30,693 nt of DNA, taken from JAIOSM01 sp964565415. Its GTDB lineage: Bacteria > Desulfobacterota > Desulfobacteria > Desulfobacterales > Desulfobacteraceae. A program made the position numbers and the translations under genes. Positions 8,474 to 16,011 of the stretch are shown here, in pieces. Location: the NCBI GenBank assembly GCA_964565415.1, contig CAZMEX010000035.1:1-30693 (forward strand). Direction: 5' to 3'. How positions within the stretch are numbered: position 1 is the stretch's first letter; every line of letters starts with the position of its first letter. The notes beneath the pieces were generated by a model. It ran no database searches. It was not told the origin of the DNA and saw only the letters and a list, made by a program, of their open reading frames with translations.

Positions 8474-9697
8474 ATGGATCATTTTTTTAATGTTAAAACC
8501 CTGGATCAGGTTATGGAAAATCTTAAAGATTTTTCTCCCCTTGCAACAGAGAAGATCTTTTTGACAGATGCCACATCAAGGATTCTTTCTAAAGACATTA
8601 TAGCCTCCACAGATATACCGGGATTTCGCAGAGCTACAATGGACGGCTATGCAGTTGTTTCAAAATCAACATTTGGTTCAACCGAGTCAAATCCTTCCTG
8701 GCTTGAAATAGCAGGTGAGGTGAAAATGGGAGAAACCCCAGCTTTTTCACTGAAACCGGGAATGGCAGCTGCTATTTCCACAGGAGGCATGCTCCCCAAT
8801 GGTGCAGACAGTGTTGTCATGGTAGAGCATACAGAGATTGTTGATGAGACATCCATTGAAATTTATAAAAGTGTGGCGCCACTCCAGAATGTTATTGATG
8901 CATCTGAAGATTTTGCAGAAAATGATATTGTATTGAAAAAGGGTTTGACAATCAGACCGCCTGAGGCAGGTCTTGTAGCGGCACTTGGATATTCTAAAGT
9001 AGATGTTTATAAAAAACCCAGGGTAGGCATTATTTCTACGGGTGATGAGATTATTGATATTGATAAAGACCCTGCACCCGGGCAAATAAGAGATATCAAC
9101 TCATATACTCTGGCAGGGTTTGTAAAAGAAGCAGACTGCTTACCTGTACTATACGGCATTATCAAAGATAATCTTGACTCTCTGCTTAAAACTTGTAGAA
9201 GAGCCTTCTCAGAGTGTGACATGGTTTTAATTTCCGGTGGAAGTTCTGTGGGAGCAAGAGATTTCACGATTGATGTTTTAAATAAAATCGAAAACTCTGA
9301 AATTTTGGCCCATGGTATTTCCCTAAGCCCGGGTAAACCAACAATTTTTTCAAAATCAGGGAATAAACCATTGTGGGGACTACCTGGACAAGTTGTATCA
9401 GCCATGGTGGTTTTTAAAATAGTTGTTCTCCCTTTTTTAGATAAACTCAAAGGTAAAAGCAGATCAGCAGATCTGCCTATTTCTGCAAAGCTTTCACGTA
9501 ATGTTGCCTCAACCCAGGGTCGGCAGGACTTTGTGAGGGTTCGTCTGAAAAATCAAGATGGTGAGCTTGTTGCAGAACCTGTACTTGGCAAATCAGGTTT
9601 GATTAAGACAATGGTGGGAGCTGATGGTCTCCTTGAAATAGGAGAAAATGTCGAGGGTATGGAAAAAGGCTCCATGGTTAATATAATCCCTCTTTAA
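8474..9697 (+). CDS. moeA: Molybdopterin molybdenumtransferase MoeA
   Basis: MoeA inserts molybdate (or tungstate) into adenylylated molybdopterin, releasing AMP and active cofactor. The 407-residue length and domain order are typical. The N-terminal domain holds TMDGYAVV (MDGYA at 56-60, containing the conserved acid). The central MoCF-binding domain has ISTGDEI and ISGGSSVGARDFT, followed by HGISLSPGKPT and GLPGQVVSAM. A C-terminal beta domain follows. The start lies 2 bp after dapL with a weak ribosome site, suggesting translational coupling. Another MoeA-type gene follows directly; paired MoeA proteins elsewhere have been linked to Mo versus W handling, but nothing in the sequence tells which is which. 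Confidence 0.95.
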   Translation: MDHFFNVKTLDQVMENLKDFSPLATEKIFLTDATSRILSKDIIASTDIPGFRRATMDGYAVVSKSTFGSTESNPSWLEIAGEVKMGETPAFSLKPGMAAAISTGGMLPNGADSVVMVEHTEIVDETSIEIYKSVAPLQNVIDASEDFAENDIVLKKGLTIRPPEAGLVAALGYSKVDVYKKPRVGIISTGDEIIDIDKDPAPGQIRDINSYTLAGFVKEADCLPVLYGIIKDNLDSLLKTCRRAFSECDMVLISGGSSVGARDFTIDVLNKIENSEILAHGISLSPGKPTIFSKSGNKPLWGLPGQVVSAMVVFKIVVLPFLDKLKGKSRSADLPISAKLSRNVASTQGRQDFVRVRLKNQDGELVAEPVLGKSGLIKTMVGADGLLEIGENVEGMEKGSMVNIIPL

Positions 9698-9721
9698 TAA
9701 ATCAATACGAGATTAAGAAAA

Positions 9722-11665
9722 ATGAAAAGAAATGTATTCCTTGATATGCAAAGCCTGGAGCGGGCAAAAAAGATTCTATTTGATAATTTTAAGGATTTGA
9801 TTCTGCCCATTGAAACAATAAACAGTGTTGAGTCCTTTGCAAGAGTACTTGCAGAACCTGTGTTTGCAACGACTTCTTCACCAAATTTTCATGCAGCAGC
9901 CATGGATGGGGTTGCAGTTGATGCAAAATCAAGCTTTGGTGCGAATCCTGACACTCCAAAAAACCTTGTAATTGGCCAGGATGCTTTCTGGGTCAACACC
10001 GGGCATGTTATGCCGGAAAATACCAATGCTGTAATCATGATAGAAAATCTTAATATCATTGATGACAATAATATTGAAATCGAAAACCCTGTTTTCCCCT
10101 GGTACCATGTAAGAAAAATGGGTGAAGATATTGTTGCAACAGAACTTTTATTTCCAAGGGGACATAAAGTTGATGCTTACTCCATGGGTGCATTATTATC
10201 CGGTGGGATCTTTAAGGTAAAAGTCCATAAAAGACCAAATGTTCTTATCATTCCCACGGGTTCTGAGCTAAAACAGTGGGAAAATATTGGCATAAAGACA
10301 CTGGAACCAGGCGATGTAATAGAGTCAAACTCGACTGTATTGGGTCATCTTTGCAAAAAATTTGGTGCGGATTTTACAACCCATGCAATGTTGAAAGATG
10401 ATCTTGATACTATTAAAAACGTTGTAGAGAAAGCTGCTGTGAATAGCCAGGGCAATGATGCCCAATATGATATGATCATGATAATAGGTGGTTCTTCGGC
10501 AGGTTCCATGGATTTTGCAAAACCTGTTATTTCAGAGCTTGGAGAAGTTTTTGTTCATGGTGTTACCATGATGCCGGGTAAACCTGTACTTTTTGGCAAG
10601 GTTTATAACACTCCTGTTTTTGGAATTCCAGGATACCCTGTTTCAGCAATTGTTGCTTTTGAACAGTTTGCAGGTCCACTCCTTTCAGAAATGCAGAAAT
10701 TCAGAGAAGAAAAAAGAGATATTGTCCAGGTAAAACCCTCAAGAAAAATTACTTCAAAACTTGGTCAAGAAGAGTTTATCAGAGTGAAAATCGGCTCTGT
10801 GGATGATAAATTTATTGCATCTCAACTTCCAAGAGGCTCAGGGAGCATAACCACCTTGACAGAAGCTGACGGTATTATCAGAATACCTTCCAACAGCGAG
10901 GGAATTATCGAGACTGAAGAGATTGATGCTGAGCTTTTAAAACCCATTGATGAAATAGAAAAGACAATTGTAATAACAGGCTCCCATGATAACACCCTTG
11001 ATATACTTACTGACCAGATACGAAAAGATAATAGGGATTTTAGTATATCATCCAGCCATGTCGGAAGCATGGGCGGGCTCATGGCAATTAAGAAAGGTGT
11101 TTGCCACATGGCAGGAGCACACCTTCTTGACCCTGAAGACGGCACATATAATATTTCATATATCAAAAAATACCTGGCAGGAGAGAAAGTCTGGCTTGTA
11201 AATCTGGTTATGCGGGATCAAGGTTTGATAATCGCAAGGGATAACCCAAAAAAAATAACCGGGCTTGAAAGCCTTACAAGGAAAGATATAACTTTTATTA
11301 ACAGGCAATCCGGAGCAGGCACAAGGATACTTCTTGATTACAAATTAAACCAGCTTAATATCACATCAGATGAGATAACAGGATATGAAAATGAAGAGTA
11401 TACACACATGTCTGTGGCAGTTGATGTGCTTTCGGGAAGAACCGATACAGGACTTGGTATTAATGCTGCTGCAATTGCCCTTAATCTTGATTTTATTCCG
11501 GTGATTACAGAGGAGTATGACCTTGTTATTCCTGACAGATTTTTCAATACAGACAAAGTTCAGGCTCTGCTTGAGACAATAAAAACCCGGAAGTTTAAGG
11601 AGAGAGTCCTGGCGCTGGGAGGATATTCCACTGAAAAAACAGGCAGGGTGCTGTTGGGAGCTTGA
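9722..11665 (+). CDS. MoeA fused to a periplasmic-binding-protein-like (LysR-substrate-type) domain
   Basis: This 647-residue protein has two parts. Residues 1 to about 410 are MoeA: MDGVAV at 61-66, the metal and nucleotide loop IIGGSSAGSMDFA, VHGVTMMPGKPVLFG and GIPGYPVSAIV. The usual TGDEI is altered to PTGSELK with an insert after it. Residues about 420-645 form a PBP-like domain (PF12727 type): an opening strand TIVITGSHDNTLDIL, the hinge-like SSHVGSMGGLMAIKKG, then NRQSGAGTRILLD and GLGINAAA. The domain resembles molybdate- or tungstate-sensing binding folds. A substrate-binding role, such as oxyanion delivery, is inference. The fusion is common in archaea and anaerobic bacteria. It lies 24 bp after moeA and 3 bp before the GalT-like gene. 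Confidence 0.9.
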   Translation: MKRNVFLDMQSLERAKKILFDNFKDLILPIETINSVESFARVLAEPVFATTSSPNFHAAAMDGVAVDAKSSFGANPDTPKNLVIGQDAFWVNTGHVMPENTNAVIMIENLNIIDDNNIEIENPVFPWYHVRKMGEDIVATELLFPRGHKVDAYSMGALLSGGIFKVKVHKRPNVLIIPTGSELKQWENIGIKTLEPGDVIESNSTVLGHLCKKFGADFTTHAMLKDDLDTIKNVVEKAAVNSQGNDAQYDMIMIIGGSSAGSMDFAKPVISELGEVFVHGVTMMPGKPVLFGKVYNTPVFGIPGYPVSAIVAFEQFAGPLLSEMQKFREEKRDIVQVKPSRKITSKLGQEEFIRVKIGSVDDKFIASQLPRGSGSITTLTEADGIIRIPSNSEGIIETEEIDAELLKPIDEIEKTIVITGSHDNTLDILTDQIRKDNRDFSISSSHVGSMGGLMAIKKGVCHMAGAHLLDPEDGTYNISYIKKYLAGEKVWLVNLVMRDQGLIIARDNPKKITGLESLTRKDITFINRQSGAGTRILLDYKLNQLNITSDEITGYENEEYTHMSVAVDVLSGRTDTGLGINAAAIALNLDFIPVITEEYDLVIPDRFFNTDKVQALLETIKTRKFKERVLALGGYSTEKTGRVLLGA

Positions 11666-11668
11666 TCA

Positions 11669-13237
11669 ATGTCTTTTTTAAGAACTTCTGTCTCATCTGC
11701 TGGCAAATTTGTTTATGGAGTACATAAGCCAAAATTTACCATTGCCAATTTAAGAGAAAAAGATTTTATTGAAAGCATAGGTTCCCTTTCTGATGGGACA
11801 AATGTTTTAAATGATGGAAACTTTCCCCATACTAATATAAAAGAGGAAAACAGTGATGTAATTTATGAAATTGCAAACCCTTTTCCTTTCCGGGGAACAA
11901 CCTACATAAATTCAGCGTGGGCAGACAAAAATGCAGCAGATCCTGGAAAGATAAAAATTGCAGAAAAAAAGCCCTTCTCTTTTAAAAAGAGCCTGGGAAA
12001 ATTTTTTGATGACACTCTGTATGAAAATCTTGATCGACCAATCCGTATAACTATTGCCCAGGCATCAACCGATCCTGCTGAACTTGTCAAACTTGCAGAA
12101 ACTGTTTGTAAATTTGTATATGATAACAGTGGAGATGTCCCAACAGGGCTTTATTTTAAAAAAGATGAAAACAGTAACATTGTTCCTGATATTAAAGACC
12201 ATGATCTGTTTGAAATAATTGCAAACAATCCAAGTCTTCCAGATTCTTATAAAAATGCCATGGTTTTAATTCCAGGGATTCAAGGAACAAGTGAAATAAC
12301 TGCTGCTTTACATGATGAAGAGAATAAAAGCCATGTATTTGAATACTTGAGGCGCAATTCCTATATTCCCTGGGGACATTTTGCTTCCAATATGGCAAAC
12401 AATTCCATAAGGTACAAAACAAGTCAACTCTCCCTGGTAGATATGCAGGGGATGCGCCATCTATATTATCAGCGCACATACATAAGAGTTGCAGAACAGC
12501 TTGGCATTGCTGGTAAGGATAATATTGAGCAGTTGCGCCTTGAAATTTTAGACAAATTGTATGGGAGCAAGGCAGACCTTAAATTTAACAGATCATTGTG
12601 GGGGTGGAATTTCGGGTTTGGATTCAGCCACTCAGGATATAATCTGCATGCATCCCACCAGCAGATACACCAGCAGTTTGCAATGATTCCAAAATATGTA
12701 AATACTGACAATAATGGAGAAATCCCTTCGTACTCTTCAGGTGATTTAGTTGAAGAGTTTGTCCTGCAATACAGAGAGAAAACAGGCAAAAACTTTTTTG
12801 AAAACTATCTTTGTTCCATCAACTCCAACAGGCGCATTGATGGTGCCCCATCAAAACCTGCTTCTTTAAAAGTATTTGAGGATGAAAACATTATTCTGTT
12901 TGTGCCAAAGGCTCAAACATCCCAGTTTGAACTCCAGCTTATGCCAAAAAAACAATGCGGAAATGTGCTGGAAGCAGATATTAATATGCGTACATCCATT
13001 GATAATGCAATTTTAATGGCTGTACAGACCCTTGAAACTCTTGGTGCTCAGCTGATCACATCAATTGAATACTCCAAACGTTTTGATCTGCCCTTGGATC
13101 ATGATCAGAATTTCTTATACTCTTTTTTACCAAAACTTCCCAGATCCCCCGGGGCATTCAGTGAAGCACAATTAAGATGGATAAATGGACATTACCCCGA
13201 GGACTTTGCTCTGGCGTGCAGACAGGCTTGTACCTGA
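11669..13237 (+). CDS. GalT/HIT-superfamily-like protein, substrate unknown
   Basis: This 522-residue protein is not confidently named. The best visible evidence is HSGYNLHASHQQIHQQF (321-337). By eye it aligns with the GalT active-site block GASLPHSHxQI: Gly323, Leu326, Ser329, His330 (nucleophile position), Gln332 and Ile333 match, while the first His of HxHxQ is replaced by Ala. The C-terminal segment (VFEDENIILFVPKAQTSQFE, then LMPKKQCGNV) resembles the second HIT domain of galactose-1-phosphate uridylyltransferases and ADP-glucose phosphorylases. An earlier block SYIPWGHFASNMANNS could belong to the first domain. A nucleotidyl-transfer or phosphorolysis activity is inferred. It begins 3 bp after the MoeA-PBP gene with GGGAG at good spacing, so it is translated from the same transcript. 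Confidence 0.6.
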   Translation: MSFLRTSVSSAGKFVYGVHKPKFTIANLREKDFIESIGSLSDGTNVLNDGNFPHTNIKEENSDVIYEIANPFPFRGTTYINSAWADKNAADPGKIKIAEKKPFSFKKSLGKFFDDTLYENLDRPIRITIAQASTDPAELVKLAETVCKFVYDNSGDVPTGLYFKKDENSNIVPDIKDHDLFEIIANNPSLPDSYKNAMVLIPGIQGTSEITAALHDEENKSHVFEYLRRNSYIPWGHFASNMANNSIRYKTSQLSLVDMQGMRHLYYQRTYIRVAEQLGIAGKDNIEQLRLEILDKLYGSKADLKFNRSLWGWNFGFGFSHSGYNLHASHQQIHQQFAMIPKYVNTDNNGEIPSYSSGDLVEEFVLQYREKTGKNFFENYLCSINSNRRIDGAPSKPASLKVFEDENIILFVPKAQTSQFELQLMPKKQCGNVLEADINMRTSIDNAILMAVQTLETLGAQLITSIEYSKRFDLPLDHDQNFLYSFLPKLPRSPGAFSEAQLRWINGHYPEDFALACRQACT

Positions 13238-13261
13238 TATTTAATAATGGGCTTGTACTAC

Positions 13262-14275
13262 TCATTTTATAGCTTCTCCAGGAGGCTCAGGCTGGGGGTT
13301 GAATCCTTTTTTGGTACCAGGAAGAACAAATTTACTCTTTTTGACTTTGCCAGGTGGTTCAGGTTGTGGATTTATTCCTTTTTTGGTACCAGGGGAGATA
13401 AATTTTTTCTTTTGGAAAGGAGTTTTATTAAATTTTGAGCCAGGTTTTTTCGCAACATCCAGTATTATACTGTAAGGTCTGCCACGGACAGTAGTTCCAG
13501 GGAATAATATGGAAAGTTTGTACTTTCCTGCTTCAGCAGGTGTAGCACCAAACAGGCTTACTGAATGGGTTTTTCCAGGCAAGATTTCTTTGCCAAAGGT
13601 CATTTCAGACGACGGCACAGGGCATTTTTTTAAAGATCCGCCCCCCTCTATAATATCACATTTTATTTTATATTTTGCACCGCTTTCACATTTACCTAAC
13701 CCTTTGTTTTCAAAAGTAATATGGATATTCACAGGTTTACCTTCCTGTAGCGGTGCCGGTGAATAAGCAAAACTTTTCACAACTATTTTCGGGGTCATTT
13801 TTTTTATAATTATTTTGTGATGTTTGCTTATTTGAAATTTGTTAACAACAACATTAACAGAAGCTTTTGGACTCAATGGATAATAGATACTAAAGACAAG
13901 GTGAAAATCAAAAATTTTACCATGTCCGGCATCCAAAGGTATTGTGAATTTATCTGTGAAGTTAAAATTTACATGGTGCCCCGATTGTGGATAAGCAATA
14001 TCAATGGATTCTGTTACCCTGGTGAAATCTGGTTGTATTACCCAGCATCGCATTAAAGTTCCCGGGGAAAGAGAGAATTTATTTATAAAGTCAGGATTGT
14101 TATACATAACTGCCTTAAAACTAATTTGCTCTCCCTGCTTTGCATTGGCAGACGGTGTGGCTAAAAGGTTTGCAGTAAATATGTTACTGGCAATAACATT
14201 ACTACTGAATGAAAAAAACATGAGTATTGTTATCAATAAAACAATATTTGCTTGACTCCATTTTGATTTTACCAT
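13262..14275 (-). CDS. Secreted protein with CARDB-like domain and duplicated NPQPEPPG tail
   Basis: The protein has 337 residues. A Sec signal peptide is clear: MVKSKWSQAN, then a hydrophobic core, with likely cleavage after SSNVIA (about residue 29). The middle contains two beta-rich regions. The second, from about residue 165 to 280 (VVKSFAYSPAPLQEGKPVNI to YSIILDVAKK), looks like a CARDB/Ig-type domain. The last 57 residues are basic, Gly- and Pro-rich, and carry two copies of PGTKKG(I/F)NPQPEPPG. AGGAGG lies nine bases upstream of the ATG. It is convergent with the GalT-like gene (24-bp gap). No enzymatic residues are recognised; an exported structural or binding role is likely. Confidence 0.75.
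   Translation of the reverse strand: MVKSKWSQANIVLLITILMFFSFSSNVIASNIFTANLLATPSANAKQGEQISFKAVMYNNPDFINKFSLSPGTLMRCWVIQPDFTRVTESIDIAYPQSGHHVNFNFTDKFTIPLDAGHGKIFDFHLVFSIYYPLSPKASVNVVVNKFQISKHHKIIIKKMTPKIVVKSFAYSPAPLQEGKPVNIHITFENKGLGKCESGAKYKIKCDIIEGGGSLKKCPVPSSEMTFGKEILPGKTHSVSLFGATPAEAGKYKLSILFPGTTVRGRPYSIILDVAKKPGSKFNKTPFQKKKFISPGTKKGINPQPEPPGKVKKSKFVLPGTKKGFNPQPEPPGEAIK
13277..13405 (-). repeat. Two 72-bp in-frame repeats encoding PGTKKGxNPQPEPPG
   Basis: The 24-residue unit KF(I/V)(S/L)PGTKKG(I/F)NPQPEPPG occurs twice in a row at the C-terminus of the secreted protein, coordinates about 13334-13405 and 13277-13333. The DNA copies are closely similar, which points to recent duplication or selection on the motif. 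Confidence 0.85.
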
Positions 14276-14653
14276 TTTTTTAATCCTCCTATAAATTATT
14301 GTTTAACTGTATAGTAAGTTGCATAAAAATGAAATTAGTTCAAAAAAAAAGATATTCAATGGGAGTTGGAGTGATTTAAAGTGAGAACAAACAGTCAGAG
14401 CTGGAACAACTAAAACAGAGATATGTCTCCCCATTAAATTCTTCCATGGCAGATAGCTGTATGAAGGCAACAAGGCTTTCAATAATAAACATCCCCGGAA
14501 GAATTGTTTTACGATCCAGCAGTCCATAATTTTGGCTTGGAGCAGTGAAAAAATCCAGCAGTGGATTTAGGAAGTTTATAAAAGTTGACAATTTGATCAG
14601 TATAAGAGATAAATAAGCAAATACTGTCATAAATCTAAGAGGGAGATTTTTTA
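14276..14653. other. Intergenic region between divergent genes, no gene seen
   Basis: These 378 bases separate the divergent secreted-protein and membrane-protein genes. They hold the ribosome site of the minus-strand gene (14282-14287), a plus-strand promoter candidate near 14585-14613, and the GGAG ribosome site of the plus-strand gene. Short open frames on the minus strand (14303-14527 and 14376-14675) have no ribosome site and no recognisable sequence, and one runs into the next gene's start. No RNA fold was recognised in about 14330-14580. Confidence 0.6.
14585..14613 (+). promoter_or_regulatory. Probable promoter of the membrane-protein gene at 14654
   Basis: A perfect TTGACA (14585-14590) is followed after 17 bp by GATAAA (14608-14613), a four-of-six match. 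Initiation near 14620 would leave a leader of about 34 bases containing the GGAG ribosome site. Confidence 0.5.
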
Positions 14654-15970
14654 ATGCTGAACTTCGTTGGATCAAAGGGCAAAGATCTTATTAATTTGTC
14701 AAAACAGAGTATTTTGATTCTGCATAAAGATAAGGACTTGTTTATTCCGGTTATTTACAACACCATTGTCAGCTCCATCGGGATAATGGCTGCCTTTGCC
14801 ATGGCATATTTTTTAATTATTGATGGTAGTATCCGCAATGCTATTATTTCTGGTATGTTTATGGTCTTAGTCAGCCCCGTTGCTGTCTATTTAAAAATAA
14901 AACACAAAGCTGCAAGCTGCTGGATGACCTATGAAGTATTGCAAAATATAGATACAAATATTAGAAGCGGGATGCAATCCTTAAAAGGTAAAAAAATAAG
15001 GCTTTTTTTAATTGCATTATTTGACTTGTTTGTCAAAAACGCAAAAGAAGATAGAGAGGAGGGTGGTTTTTTTTCTTCCTTTATAATGGGCATACTGCTT
15101 TCCTTTCTCGTTGAAGTATGGGATTTGATAAAGAATTTCTCATTACCTGTTATAGTAATCCACGATTGCACTATCAGGGAACTGCCAGAAAAACTAGCAT
15201 CATTAAAAGAGAATATCCCTGCAACATTAATGGGTGTGCTTGGATTAGATATCATTGGAAGTATTATAGTGTCTGCGGTTTCTACTATTGTGCTTCTGGG
15301 ATGTGTATTAGGTGGATTGACCGGGTATCTGCTGCCAGATATGTTTCCACAGGCATGGCTGTTTGAATTTAATAATACTGCGATAAACAGCCTGCCAGTA
15401 TTTATCTGTTTACTGGCTGGCACAATTGTGGTTTCCTTTTTAAATAATCTTGTTATCATAGTGAAAAGCATTTATTTCACAGTATTTTATACTGCTTTGC
15501 ACAATCCCATGGCTATTGATGAAGGCATAAGGGCAGAGGTTACAAACTACCTGAATTACAATAATAGATGTGGCGGTTATGATTTTTTCAGTGCCATTAA
15601 AAAAACAGTAAAAAAGAAAATTGGTGTAACAGATGATGACGATCTTTCAATTGATACTGCAACTTCTTTTAGCCAGGCAGATATAAAAAAATGTATACGT
15701 GCATACCAAATAAACCTTGACAAAGGTTACTCTAAAGAAAAGGTAGATACATTTTTAAATAAAAAAGGATTTTCTGCAGATCTTGTTGCAATAGCCTATG
15801 ATAGATACAAAAACGAAAATTCAGAGCAAAATATGAAACATGTGGAAAAACTTGTTAAATTTATTCGCAACAATAGTGAAAAGGGAGTTTCCAATGAGAA
15901 AATAAGAAAATATTTAATCGATAAAAAACATCCGGAAAATTTAATAGATCGGGCAATCGAGTTAAGTTAA
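14654..15970 (+). CDS. Polytopic membrane protein (DUF6159-like) with two C-terminal helical repeats
   Basis: The protein has 438 residues. About five or six membrane segments are visible, at roughly 31-56, 59-82, 141-161, 196-225 and 245-275; the layout resembles DUF6159-type inner-membrane proteins, whose function is unknown. After residue 280 the protein is soluble and charged. Two related helical units of about 42 residues close it: about 345-386 (DKGYSKEKVDTFLNKKGF with LVAIAYDRY) and about 397-437 (EKGVSNEKIRKYLIDKKHP with LIDRAIEL). Each has the form helix, KG(Y/V)S, helix, L(I/V)xxA. GGAG eight bases upstream supports the start. It is alone on its strand, convergent with the repeat-protein gene at 16012. 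Confidence 0.65.
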   Translation: MLNFVGSKGKDLINLSKQSILILHKDKDLFIPVIYNTIVSSIGIMAAFAMAYFLIIDGSIRNAIISGMFMVLVSPVAVYLKIKHKAASCWMTYEVLQNIDTNIRSGMQSLKGKKIRLFLIALFDLFVKNAKEDREEGGFFSSFIMGILLSFLVEVWDLIKNFSLPVIVIHDCTIRELPEKLASLKENIPATLMGVLGLDIIGSIIVSAVSTIVLLGCVLGGLTGYLLPDMFPQAWLFEFNNTAINSLPVFICLLAGTIVVSFLNNLVIIVKSIYFTVFYTALHNPMAIDEGIRAEVTNYLNYNNRCGGYDFFSAIKKTVKKKIGVTDDDDLSIDTATSFSQADIKKCIRAYQINLDKGYSKEKVDTFLNKKGFSADLVAIAYDRYKNENSEQNMKHVEKLVKFIRNNSEKGVSNEKIRKYLIDKKHPENLIDRAIELS

Positions 15971-16011
15971 CAGTAGTACAAATTTGAGCTTTCTAATTTT
16001 CTTTGTCCTTA

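Noticed and set aside
8747..9450. Minus-strand frames of 112 and 147 codons inside moeA
   Set aside because: Shadows of a well-supported MoeA gene with all family motifs on the plus strand.
13247..13438. Plus-strand 63-codon frame with repeated FFGTR
   Set aside because: The repetition merely mirrors the NPQPEPPG repeats of the minus-strand gene; no ribosome site.
14303..14675. Minus-strand frames of 74 and 99 codons in the intergenic gap
   Set aside because: They overlap each other and the downstream start, have no ribosome site, and show no domain.
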